A DNA stretch of 60,749 nt, taken from NCBI GenBank assembly GCA_900540635.1, contig UQGU01000007.1:1-60749 (forward strand). The letters run 5' to 3'. Each line of letters begins with the position of its first letter. The stretch's first letter is position 1. Under the pieces are notes generated by a model. That model ran no database searches. It worked only from the letters and a program-made list of their open reading frames with translations, and was not told the origin of the DNA. The position numbers and the translations under genes are program-made. Origin of the DNA: an uncultured Eubacteriales bacterium (GTDB lineage Bacteria; Bacillota; Clostridia; Oscillospirales; Oscillospiraceae). Of the stretch, positions 15,622 to 23,617 are shown one piece after another.

Positions 15622-17463
15622 TCACGCCTCCACAATACAGAACCCGTGGGGAGACAATATCAGCTGGTCCCGGGCCACGGTGTCCAGGTTTTTGCCCATG
15701 CGGACCTTCCCGGCGGGAACCTGCCAGGGGTCGCCGCTTCGGTTTACATAAACCGAAAATTTCTGTCCCTCATAGCACCGGGTGTAGGCCAGGTGCTTGT
15801 CCATAGCCGTCTGGAAGGTAATGGTCCCCTTACCCAGAGCGGGGATATCCCGCCGCAGCTGGCCCAGCTGGCGGAAGAACCGCACAAGTTCCGTATCCTC
15901 CCGGCCCCAGGGATAGGTCCGGCGGTTGAAGGGGTCCTTATAGCCCTCCATAAGGGCCTCGTCTCCATAGTACAGGCTGGGACTTCCCGGCAGGGTGTAC
16001 TGGAGGAACGCGGCCATTTGCAGCCGGTCCCGGGCTACCTCCAGCTGGTTTTTGCTCAGGCGCCGGGCGGCCTTCTCCTCCCGGGAGCCGTCGAAGTCGT
16101 CAACCAGCGCGGTGAGGATCCGGGGGGTATCGTGGGTGCCCAAAAGGTTCATATTGCTGGCCACCACCTGGGCGGGATAGTTCTCCACAACAGTCATCAC
16201 CGTGTCCCGGAGTTTCTTTCCCGCATCCCGGCCCCGCATGAAGTCCAGAATGGCCGTGCGGAAGGGATAGTTCATGACGCTGTCCAGCTCGCCTTCCGTG
16301 AAATACTTCCGGCGGATATTGTAGGCAACCTTGTTGGAGGCATCCTCCCACACCTCGCCCAGCAGCAGAGCGTCGGGCTTGATCTCCCGGATGCGCTCCC
16401 GGAGCAGGGCAATGAATTCGTCCGGCAGCTCGTCCGCCACATCCAGCCGGAAGCCGTCTGCTCCCAGCTTCAGCCAGTGGGCCACCACACTGTCCTCGTC
16501 CCGGATGATGTAGTTCAGAAAGCTGTCGTCCATTTTATTGACCGTGGGCAGGGTGTCGAAGCCCCACCAGGAATTGTAGCGGTCCGGCCAGTGGTAGAAG
16601 GTGTACCAGCTGCGGAAAGGCGAATCGGGGCGGCAGTAGGCGCCATTGCCGCCGAAGGTGTAATTCCGGTCAAAATACAGGCTGTTGGAACCCGTATGGG
16701 AATAGACCCCGTCCAGAATCACCCGAATGCCGTGGGCATGGGCGCAGCGGCACAGGGCGGCAAAGTCCGCCTCGGTGCCCAGCATGGGGTCCGGGGTCTT
16801 GTAGTCGCCGGTATCGTAGCGGTGGGAGGAAAAGCTCTTGCTGATGGGGTTTAAGTAGAGAATGGTAGTGCCGAGAGAGGCAATATAGTCCATTTTGTCC
16901 CCAATTCCCCGGAAGTTTCCCCCAAAGAAGTCGTTATTCTGGATGATTCCATGCTCATCCGGCCGCCAGTCCACTTCGTCATACCAGTTGTCGTGGACGG
17001 AATAGGGCTGGAGCTTGCCGGTGCAGTCGCACCAGCCGCTGCGGGCGAACCGGTCCGGGAACACCTGATAGATCACCGCCCCCTGGGCCCATCTGGGGGT
17101 ATAGAAGTCCGAAGGGATGCAGCTGACCTGCCAAAGGTCCCCCGCCTCCATATTGGTGTCGTCCCCCTCCTTAAACAGGCGGAAGGTGCCGTGAGGGTCC
17201 GTAATGCGGAAGTAATAGAAATACAGGCCGGTTTTCTCCAGGCGGAAGCTGCCCGTCCAGTATTCATAGGGGCCGACGGTCTTCTCAAAGTGCAGCTCTT
17301 CGCTGCACAGTTCGCCGCCATTCTCCCCGCAGAGCACCATTTCCGCCTTCCGGGTCATGACCGCCACAGGGATATGCACACTGAGGGTGCACTCCTCCCC
17401 GGGGGTCAGGCACCCAAAAGGGCGCTTGTGCTGGGGCAGCTTGCTGTCAAAAAGGATTCGCAT
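15622..17463 (-). CDS. GH13 alpha-amylase / neopullulanase-type glycosidase
   Basis: A 613-residue enzyme with an N-terminal starch-binding-like domain (residues 1-125) and a GH13 TIM barrel. Conserved regions in order: I LDGVYSHTGSNS, II DGFRLDVADELPDE (nucleophile Asp in RLDVA), III LLGEVWEDASN (acid Glu) and IV NLLGTHDTPRIL. No signal peptide is seen, so it acts inside the cell, on maltodextrins or glycogen; the N-terminal domain plus QVFPDRFARS is typical of cyclomaltodextrinase/neopullulanase subfamilies. It lies just downstream of glgC-glgD-glgA, separated by a family A repeat, consistent with glycogen turnover. The exact bond specificity cannot be read from sequence. Confidence 0.92.
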   Translation of the reverse strand: MRILFDSKLPQHKRPFGCLTPGEECTLSVHIPVAVMTRKAEMVLCGENGGELCSEELHFEKTVGPYEYWTGSFRLEKTGLYFYYFRITDPHGTFRLFKEGDDTNMEAGDLWQVSCIPSDFYTPRWAQGAVIYQVFPDRFARSGWCDCTGKLQPYSVHDNWYDEVDWRPDEHGIIQNNDFFGGNFRGIGDKMDYIASLGTTILYLNPISKSFSSHRYDTGDYKTPDPMLGTEADFAALCRCAHAHGIRVILDGVYSHTGSNSLYFDRNYTFGGNGAYCRPDSPFRSWYTFYHWPDRYNSWWGFDTLPTVNKMDDSFLNYIIRDEDSVVAHWLKLGADGFRLDVADELPDEFIALLRERIREIKPDALLLGEVWEDASNKVAYNIRRKYFTEGELDSVMNYPFRTAILDFMRGRDAGKKLRDTVMTVVENYPAQVVASNMNLLGTHDTPRILTALVDDFDGSREEKAARRLSKNQLEVARDRLQMAAFLQYTLPGSPSLYYGDEALMEGYKDPFNRRTYPWGREDTELVRFFRQLGQLRRDIPALGKGTITFQTAMDKHLAYTRCYEGQKFSVYVNRSGDPWQVPAGKVRMGKNLDTVARDQLILSPHGFCIVEA

Positions 17464-17500
17464 AGGGGTTGGTCTCCTTATAGTAGTGTGGATGGGAACA

Positions 17501-17704
17501 AAGGCTTCCCCTCCGGGGAAGCTGTCGCGGCCCTATGGGCCGTGACTGATGAGGGGCGGCATGCAGAACCGATGCGAGATCAGCCTAAGCAGTCGCTCGT
17601 TTATTCAACAGAACAAAATTGCGAAGGGATCTCCCTATCGGTTCTGCGTATCGCCCCTCATCCGACCCGCCTATGGCGGGCCACCTTCCCCCAGGGGAAG
17701 GCAT
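17501..17704 (-). repeat. Dispersed repeat family A, copy 2
   Basis: An imperfect palindrome of about 200 bases: GGCTTCCCCTCCGGGGAAGC at one end, ACCTTCCCCCAGGGGAAGGC at the other, with GATGAGGGGCGGCATGCAGA and its partner CGGTTCTGCG inside and an AT-rich variable centre. The same ends occur inverted at 51121-51320. This fills most of the 305-base gap between glgA and the GH13 gene. Confidence 0.9.
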
Positions 17705-17768
17705 TTTCTCAGTCTCTCATAAATTCAGGCGGAAACCAATATGGTTTCCGCCTGAAAAAGTTGGTATT

Positions 17769-19217
17769 TTACCAGGCCAGCATATTCTGGAACTGCTCCA
17801 TATACTTTCTCGCAGGGACATTCCAGCTGAAATCCTGCTCCATGTCCCGCTTTTGCAGCTGGGCGAAGGCTTCCCGGTTGGAATGGTACAGCACCAGGCA
17901 GCGGCGCAGAGATGCATAGAAGTCATCGGCATTGTAGCTCTGGAAGGTAAAGCCCAGGCCCTCCTTGCCGAACTCATCGCAGGGTGGCACAGTATCCTTC
18001 AGGCCGCCGGTGGCATGGACCACGGGGACCGTGCCGTAGCGCATGGCATTCATCTGGCTCAGGCCGCAGGGCTCGCTCTTGGAGGGCATCAGATAGATGT
18101 CGCCTGCCCCATAAACCCGGGAAGCCAGAGCCACATTAAAGGTGATCTGGGCGGATACCTGCTCGGGGAACTGCCGCTGCAGGTCCCGGAAGAAGTTCTC
18201 ATACTGGGCTTCGCCGGTGCCAACCACCACCAGCTGGACATTGTCCTCCCACAGAAGCCGCCGGGCGATATAGCACAGCAGGTCCAGGCCCTTGTGGCCT
18301 GCAAAGCGGGTGACCATGACCATCATGGGGATGTCCGGGTCTTGCGGCAGGCCCAGCTCCTTTTGCAGGGCCTGCTTGCAGCGGGCCTTTCCGGGCTGGA
18401 TGGCTGCGGCGGAGTAGTGGTCCGGCAGGGCGGGGTCCGTCTCGGGGTTGAAAATCGCGGTATCGATGCCGTTGGTGATGCCGGTGAGCTTCCAGGCATT
18501 CCGGGCCAGGATGCCGTCCAGGCCGTGGGCATAGTAGGGGTACATGAGCTCCCGGGCATAGGTCTCGGACACGGTGGTCACCAGGTCCGCCGTCTCAATA
18601 GCGCCCTTCATCATGTTCACGGAGCCGTTCATATCCATGCAGCCCCGGTACTCCCAGGGAAGCCCCAAGGTGTCGTCAAAGAAATTGCCGTTGGCCCAGC
18701 CCTGATACTCGATGTTGTGAATGGTATACATACACCGGGTCTTTTTCAAAATCCCATCATGGTAGCAGGCCTTGAGATACACAGGGATGAGGCCGGTCTG
18801 CCAGTCGTTGCACTGGATGATATTGGGGGCCGTCTCCAACGCCACCATGGCATCCAGGCAGGCCTTGGAGAAGTAGGCGAAGCGCTCGCCGTCGTCCATG
18901 TCGCCGTAAATAGCCCCTGTGCGGGTTCCGAAATAATAGTCGTTGTCGATGAAGTAGACGGTGACACCCCCGGGGGCAGTGGTCAGCTTCATCAGGCCGG
19001 CAAACTGCTGCCGCCAGCCCATCTGCACCCGGAACTGGGCAACCTTCTCTACCAAAATGGCGGTATTGGTTTTGATCTTGTTGTAATATGGCAGGAACAG
19101 GGCCACTTCATTGCCCTCGATGGCAGCCAGTGCCTTGGGCAGGGCCTCCATCACATCGCCCAGGCCGCCGGATTTGGCATAGGGCGCTGCTTCCGAAGCG
19201 CAGATGGCAATTTTCAT
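17769..19217 (-). CDS. glgA: Glycogen synthase
   Basis: A 482-residue GT5 enzyme beginning MKIAICASEAAPYAKSGGLG, with the ADP-glucose binding KSGGLGD loop, then the Rossmann C-terminal half with MPSKSEPCGLSQMNAMRYGTVPVVHATGGLKDTV, the GT-B nucleotide site with the essential Glu in SEPCG. It elongates alpha-1,4-glucan from ADP-glucose in the cytoplasm. Its ATG overlaps the glgD stop as ATGA, so it is the third gene of the glgC-glgD-glgA operon. No glgB or glgP is in the window. Confidence 0.97.
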   Translation of the reverse strand: MKIAICASEAAPYAKSGGLGDVMEALPKALAAIEGNEVALFLPYYNKIKTNTAILVEKVAQFRVQMGWRQQFAGLMKLTTAPGGVTVYFIDNDYYFGTRTGAIYGDMDDGERFAYFSKACLDAMVALETAPNIIQCNDWQTGLIPVYLKACYHDGILKKTRCMYTIHNIEYQGWANGNFFDDTLGLPWEYRGCMDMNGSVNMMKGAIETADLVTTVSETYARELMYPYYAHGLDGILARNAWKLTGITNGIDTAIFNPETDPALPDHYSAAAIQPGKARCKQALQKELGLPQDPDIPMMVMVTRFAGHKGLDLLCYIARRLLWEDNVQLVVVGTGEAQYENFFRDLQRQFPEQVSAQITFNVALASRVYGAGDIYLMPSKSEPCGLSQMNAMRYGTVPVVHATGGLKDTVPPCDEFGKEGLGFTFQSYNADDFYASLRRCLVLYHSNREAFAQLQKRDMEQDFSWNVPARKYMEQFQNMLAW

Positions 19218-20326
19218 ACAGTATCCCCCCGCTTGATGACGATCGGGTTGTTCCGGGTGCCGATGAGCTTGGCTCCGGGCCGGACGGTGACGTTTTTATC
19301 CAGGATGACGTTTTTCAGCTCCGCGCCCTCACCGATGGTGGTATCGTTCATGATGACGCAGTCCTCCACATGGGCCCCCGGCGCCAGAGTGACCTGGCGG
19401 AACAGGATGGAATCCTTGGCGGAGCCCTCCAGCATGCAGCCGTCGGCCACCATGCAGTTGTCAATGCTGCTCTCCTCGCCATAGTAGGCGGGTACGCGGT
19501 CCCGGACCTTGGTATAGATGGGATGCTTCCGGTCAAAAATGGACTTGTGGACATCGGGCTTCAGCAGCGCCATGGAGTTCTTGAAGTACTCCTCCACACT
19601 GTCGTTGTACAGCGCCACGCCCTCGAACTCATAGGCGTTGACGCTGACCTTGCCGGAATTCCAGCCCCCCAGGATCAGGTCCCGGTCCATGTGGAAGAAG
19701 TTATGGGCAATGCGCTCCCGGACCATGGAGATCAGCCACTTCTTGGTGGTGACGAAGATATCCATAGAGGCCAGATACTCGGGGCCTGCGGCGTAGTCGA
19801 CCACAATATCGTTGATCTCCTTATTTTCGTCCAGAGTCACGGCCAGGTCCAGAACCTTCTTATTGTTGGCAATGCCGGACTTGACCACCATGGTGATATC
19901 CTTGCCGCTCTGGATGTGCTCGGCCAGCACCCGTTTCAGGTCGATATTGGAGATCACGGCGGAATCCACCAGGAATACATACTCGTCTTCCTCGCTGTAT
20001 TCCAGGAAGGCCATGGCGTTGTTCAGGGATTCCAGCTTGCCCCGGTAGCTGTGGGTCTCGGAGGTGGAGTAGGGGGTGATGTATTGCAGGCCGCCCTCGC
20101 CCAGCTCCAGGCCCCACTCCTCGCCGTCGCCGATGTGGTCCATCAGGGACTGGTAGTTGAACCGGGAGATCATGGCCACGTGGTGTACACCGGCCCAGCT
20201 CAGGTTGGTCAGGCCGAAGTCCACCTGGCGGTAACGGCCGCCAAAGGGAATGGAGGCAATGGACCGCTTGGCGGTCAGCTCTCCGATGTTGGCGTCATTG
20301 GTGAAGATAATACCCATTGCGTTCAT
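19214..20326 (-). CDS. glgD: Glucose-1-phosphate adenylyltransferase regulatory subunit GlgD
   Basis: A 370-residue GlgC-like protein that starts MNAMGIIFTNDANIGELTAK: the G-G-x-G-x-R-L nucleotide-binding loop of active subunits is replaced, as is normal for GlgD, while the SIPFGGRYRQVDFGLTNLSWAG block remains. The C-terminal left-handed beta helix (LAPGAHVEDCVIMNDTTIGEGA) is present. In Firmicutes GlgD forms a heterotetramer with GlgC and tunes its activity. Ribosome site GTAAGGAGGCG precedes ATG 20326; M4 at 20317 is possible. Coupled to glgA. Confidence 0.95.
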   Translation of the reverse strand: MNAMGIIFTNDANIGELTAKRSIASIPFGGRYRQVDFGLTNLSWAGVHHVAMISRFNYQSLMDHIGDGEEWGLELGEGGLQYITPYSTSETHSYRGKLESLNNAMAFLEYSEEDEYVFLVDSAVISNIDLKRVLAEHIQSGKDITMVVKSGIANNKKVLDLAVTLDENKEINDIVVDYAAGPEYLASMDIFVTTKKWLISMVRERIAHNFFHMDRDLILGGWNSGKVSVNAYEFEGVALYNDSVEEYFKNSMALLKPDVHKSIFDRKHPIYTKVRDRVPAYYGEESSIDNCMVADGCMLEGSAKDSILFRQVTLAPGAHVEDCVIMNDTTIGEGAELKNVILDKNVTVRPGAKLIGTRNNPIVIKRGDTV

Positions 20327-20340
20327 AGCGTCACGCCTCC

Positions 20341-21528
20341 TTACATCATGTCGCCGGGCCGAAGCACGGCGTTTTCTTCCACCACGGCACCCTTGGAGGT
20401 CACGCTGATCAGCATTTCCTCACCGGGGGCGTAAGCACCGCCTACAACGGCATTCTTGCAGACACGGCTGTTTTCGCCCAGAATGGCGTGGCGCACGATG
20501 GCACCAGGCTCTACCACAACACCGGGCATGACCACGCTGTCTTCTACCACAGCACCGGCACCGATCTTGCAGCCCACGGAAATCACACTGTGGCGAACCT
20601 CGCCCTCTACCTCACAGCCCTCGGCGATGAAGCAGTTGACGGTGGTAGCAGTGGCGGCGATAAAGGAGGAGGGCATGGCACTGTTCCGGGCGTAGATCTT
20701 AAACCGCTCGCCCCGGATGTTGAACACCGGCTCCTTGCCCAGCAAATCCATGTTGGCTTCCCACAAAGACTGGATGGTCCCCACGTCTTTCCAGTAGCCG
20801 TCAAAGGGATAGGCCATCATCTTGTGGCCCTGGTTTAGCAGGTTGGGGATGATGTTCTTGCCGAAGTCGTTGGAGGACTTGGGGTCGTCCTCGTCTTCCA
20901 TGAGGGCAGCCTTCAGCACGCTCCAATTGAAGACGTAGATGCCCATGGAGGCATTGGTGGACTTGGGACGGGCGGGCTTCTCCTCGAACTCATAGATGGA
21001 CATATCCGGGTTGGTATTCAGGATGCCGAACCGGGAGGCCTCTGCCAGGGGCACATTGCGCACGGCGATGGTGCAGGAGGCATTGTGCTTCTCATGGTAC
21101 TCCACCATGGCGGCATAGTCCATCTTATAGATATGGTCACCGGAGAGGATGACCACATAGTCGGGGTCGTACCGGTCGATAAAGTCGATGTTCTGGTAAA
21201 TGGCGTTGGCCGTGCCCTTGTACCAGCTGCTCTTCTTGTCGTGGCGCTCATAAGGGGGCAGGACCTGGGCGCAGGAATGGGTCTTGTTCAGATTCCAGGG
21301 CTGGCCGTTGCCGATGTATTCATTCAGCTCCAAGGGCTGATACTGGGTCAGGATGCCCACGGTATCAATGCCGGAGTTGACGCAGTTGGACAGAGGAAAA
21401 TCAATAATGCGGTATTTTCCGCCGAAGGGAACGGCGGGCTTCGCGGTCTTTTCCGTCAAGACCTTGAGTCGGCTGCCCTGGCCACCGGCCAGAAGCATGG
21501 CGATGCAGCGTTTTTTCTGAAAATACAT
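20341..21528 (-). CDS. glgC: Glucose-1-phosphate adenylyltransferase catalytic subunit
   Basis: A 395-residue enzyme with AMLLAGGQGSRLKVLTEKTA (nucleotide loop), KPAVPFGGKYRIIDFPLSNC, the substrate site SGDHIYKMDY and EFEEKPARPKS, and the C-terminal beta helix. It makes ADP-glucose from ATP and glucose-1-phosphate, the committed step of glycogen synthesis. ATG 21528 (MYFQKKR) has GAGGAG eight bases ahead; GTG 21534 is the alternative. It heads the operon glgC-glgD-glgA, with the spacers to glgD of only 14 bases. Confidence 0.97.
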   Translation of the reverse strand: MYFQKKRCIAMLLAGGQGSRLKVLTEKTAKPAVPFGGKYRIIDFPLSNCVNSGIDTVGILTQYQPLELNEYIGNGQPWNLNKTHSCAQVLPPYERHDKKSSWYKGTANAIYQNIDFIDRYDPDYVVILSGDHIYKMDYAAMVEYHEKHNASCTIAVRNVPLAEASRFGILNTNPDMSIYEFEEKPARPKSTNASMGIYVFNWSVLKAALMEDEDDPKSSNDFGKNIIPNLLNQGHKMMAYPFDGYWKDVGTIQSLWEANMDLLGKEPVFNIRGERFKIYARNSAMPSSFIAATATTVNCFIAEGCEVEGEVRHSVISVGCKIGAGAVVEDSVVMPGVVVEPGAIVRHAILGENSRVCKNAVVGGAYAPGEEMLISVTSKGAVVEENAVLRPGDMM

Positions 21529-21620
21529 GGTCACAGCTCCTCATATTGTCATTTGAAAATACAAAGGGAAAACGGAAGACGATTGGTCAAAAAATCGTAT
21601 TTTCTTCCACGCATAACATA

Positions 21621-22217
21621 TCATACTTTTTCCGATTCCGAAAGTGACATTTTGCCTAAAATATTCTCAATTCTTTGGGCATCTTTTCTAAAATCTCTCC
21701 ATGCAATCGGGGGGTTCCTGGGAATTTCGACTGAATCCAGCCGTTTTTCCAACCAATCGACGTCCAGCCACCGGCCGAATTTCAGCCCGCATTTTACCAT
21801 TTCGGCGCATTTTTCATAGCCCAGCGCCCGGTGAAAGGCCAAGGATGCTTCGTTTTCTCCCGTGATGATGGCGAAGCTCACCGCATAGCCCATCTGCGAC
21901 AGCAGTGCCTCCAGCGCGGCATAGAGCTGCCTGCCAATGCCGCGGCCCCGGGCATCGGGACGCAGATAGATGGAGGGTTCCGCGCACCAGGCATAGGCCG
22001 CCCGCTCAAAGGGGCGGCTGGCATAGGCATAGCCCAAAACGGCTCCCGCCTCCTCCCAGACAAGCCAGGGAAAGTCCCGGGTAATGCCTTCGAATCGGGC
22101 CAGGAAGGCCTCCGGCGTTGGGACCTCGTACTCAAAAGTGATCGTTGTCCCGCGGGCATAGGGCGCATAAATGTCCAAAATGGGAACTACATCCCGCTCT
22201 TCTGCAACACGAATCAT
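21621..22217 (-). CDS. GNAT acetyltransferase of the phosphinothricin/methionine sulfoximine type
   Basis: A 198-residue protein opening MIRVAEERDVVPILDIYAPY, with TTITFEYEVPTPEAF, the family box GYAYASRPFERAAYAWCAEPSIYLRPDARGRGIGRQLY (acetyl-CoA motif A: R-G-R-G-I-G) and FHRALGYEKCAEMVKCGLKFGRWLD, all typical of the Pat/Bar/MnaT group, which acetylate methionine sulfone/sulfoximine and phosphinothricin. A C-terminal extension of about 35 residues follows. ATG 22217 has AAAGGGA ahead; the frame could start at 22244, which overlaps the pilin stop. It is thus probably co-transcribed with the pilin gene. Confidence 0.85.
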   Translation of the reverse strand: MIRVAEERDVVPILDIYAPYARGTTITFEYEVPTPEAFLARFEGITRDFPWLVWEEAGAVLGYAYASRPFERAAYAWCAEPSIYLRPDARGRGIGRQLYAALEALLSQMGYAVSFAIITGENEASLAFHRALGYEKCAEMVKCGLKFGRWLDVDWLEKRLDSVEIPRNPPIAWRDFRKDAQRIENILGKMSLSESEKV

Positions 22218-22240
22218 TTTATTTCCCTTTCGTGTCTCTT

Positions 22241-23101
22241 TCACTTCACTGCCTGTAAATAGGCCCGATAGGCGGCGTCTATGGAAGCATAAGCTTTCTG
22301 GCCTTTCAGCTTTTGATTCATGGTTTTCGTTGTGCCTATGCTTGGAATATCGCCTCCAATTTTATAACAGTTGTCATAGTATATCGCAGTCGCAGTGTTT
22401 ACATAATACTTTCCGGTACTCTCATCCAGAATGATGACCGGGTAATCCTTGCCATTTTGAAGTTCATTCTGGCCATAGGAGGTCCAGACGAAATAGCCGT
22501 CCTTATCTTTCACCGGGTTGCTTCCACGCATGAAAGCCCAGGTTCCCTGCTGCAGCAGACTGTCCGAGGGGAGCATATTGTAGATCTTCGACACATAGGA
22601 GTTCGGTTTTTTGTATCCGGAATCAAACCGGTAGTAATGCTGCCCTTTGTTCATACTGTCCACTGCGTCCTTTGTATACGAGAAAAAATCCTCATTCCGC
22701 AGGTATGGATACTCGCCCGTCCAGTCCAATATGACCTTGTTCTCCTCCGGGAGGAATCGCACGGTGCAGGTTCCGTTTCCTTCAGGATTGCCAATCCAGC
22801 GCGCCTTGTCCTTGTCTGAAACATCACCGATGGTGATATCCTGAAAGCCCTGAAAGCCGTCCTGCTTCTGCTGCAGCTGCACAACTTTCTCGATATCGTC
22901 GGGATGATCCTCATATCCCAGCATCGCATTGGACAGAACCACTGCATAAGCGCTGCGCACATTGGCAAGATCTGCCGCCTCCCGGCTTTTCTCCAGCTGA
23001 TTGGCAAAAATCGGAATCGCAGCGGCAACCAGCACCGTAATGATGGCCACAACAATCAGCATCTCCAGCAATGTAAAGCCATGGCTCTTTCTTGGCATCA
23101 T
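22241..23101 (-). CDS. Orphan type IV pilin-like protein
   Basis: A 286-residue protein with a class-III prepilin leader: MMPRKSHG / FTLLEMLIVVAIITVLVAAA, the G-F cleavage site with Glu at +5 and the hydrophobic helix. The head domain is large (about 250 residues) and Tyr/Asn/Gly-rich, with WTGEYPYLRNEDFF and FMRGSNPVKDKDGYFVWTSYGQNE. No pilus assembly ATPase, platform protein or prepilin peptidase lies in the window, so it relies on machinery elsewhere if it is assembled. GAAAGGAAAG precedes the ATGATG start. It may be a minor pilin or a pseudopilin-like surface protein; the role is unknown. Confidence 0.85.
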   Translation of the reverse strand: MMPRKSHGFTLLEMLIVVAIITVLVAAAIPIFANQLEKSREAADLANVRSAYAVVLSNAMLGYEDHPDDIEKVVQLQQKQDGFQGFQDITIGDVSDKDKARWIGNPEGNGTCTVRFLPEENKVILDWTGEYPYLRNEDFFSYTKDAVDSMNKGQHYYRFDSGYKKPNSYVSKIYNMLPSDSLLQQGTWAFMRGSNPVKDKDGYFVWTSYGQNELQNGKDYPVIILDESTGKYYVNTATAIYYDNCYKIGGDIPSIGTTKTMNQKLKGQKAYASIDAAYRAYLQAVK

Positions 23102-23187
23102 GATCGTTTCTTTCCTTTCAAAAACCAGCTCCGGCAGGCAAGCTCCCGGTGGCCGGTGAACGCATTATATCGGGGTATATTAAGAAT

Positions 23188-23216
23188 ATTATAGTTGCAT
23201 TTTTCGATTATGTCCA
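23188..23216 (-). promoter_or_regulatory. Promoter of the pilin-GNAT unit
   Basis: On the minus strand TGGACA (23211-23216) and TATAAT (23188-23193) are 17 bases apart, about 85 bases before the pilin start. Confidence 0.7.
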
Positions 23217-23259
23217 GTCCAAAAAAGCGAAAACTCCCGCCGAAAATCCACTGTCAAGG

Positions 23260-23288
23260 TTGACTTTTGGCTTTCCGAGGGATACAAT
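23260..23288 (+). promoter_or_regulatory. Likely promoter of mgtE with a long leader
   Basis: TTGACT (23260-23265) and TACAAT (23283-23288) with a 17-base spacer. The mgtE ATG is 330 bases downstream, so the leader would be unusually long and include a family B-like repeat. Confidence 0.6.
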
Positions 23289-23327
23289 AAAGGTATATGT
23301 GCGTATTGGGCTATGAAATCACGTCAC

Positions 23328-23459
23328 GCTGTCATTGCGAACCGGTGACCGATGTCACCGGTGTGGCAATCCCCCAGTTAGACGGGAAAACCCGGATCTA
23401 TGAGATGTTTGAAAATCAGGGGGATTCCCACGCCAGTGTGTGCACTGGCTCGGAATGAC
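23328..23459. repeat. Family B-like palindromic repeat without terminal CTGTTAGAAAA
   Basis: TCATTGCGAACCGGTGACCG and, at the other end, CACTGGCTCGGAATGACA match the inner arms of the family B elements at 34.6 and 52.5 kb, with ATGTTTGAAAATC and GGGGGATT in the middle. The terminal GGGGCTGTTAGAAAA repeats are missing. After it, 23460-23617 contains a hairpin GCCCGC-ATCCT-GGCGGGC (near 23550) but no motif of a known magnesium riboswitch that I can recognise. Confidence 0.75.
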
Positions 23460-23617
23460 ATGCGCTTGCCTTTCGCACGATTTGAAACCACAAGGAGGGA
23501 TACCCATGGATGCCGGCGGAAGCGGCAATATACCCGGCCGAAGTAGACGCGCGCCCGCATCCTGGCGGGCAGCGGACTCTGCTTTGCGCCAATATTTTTG
23601 AATATTGGAGGTCAACT

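Noticed and set aside
17619..19484. A 621-codon frame opposite glgA
   Set aside because: Antisense shadow of glgA with no start signal.
23460..23617. A magnesium riboswitch before mgtE
   Set aside because: None of the conserved M-box segments I know can be seen; only a generic hairpin, so it is left as a question in the findings.
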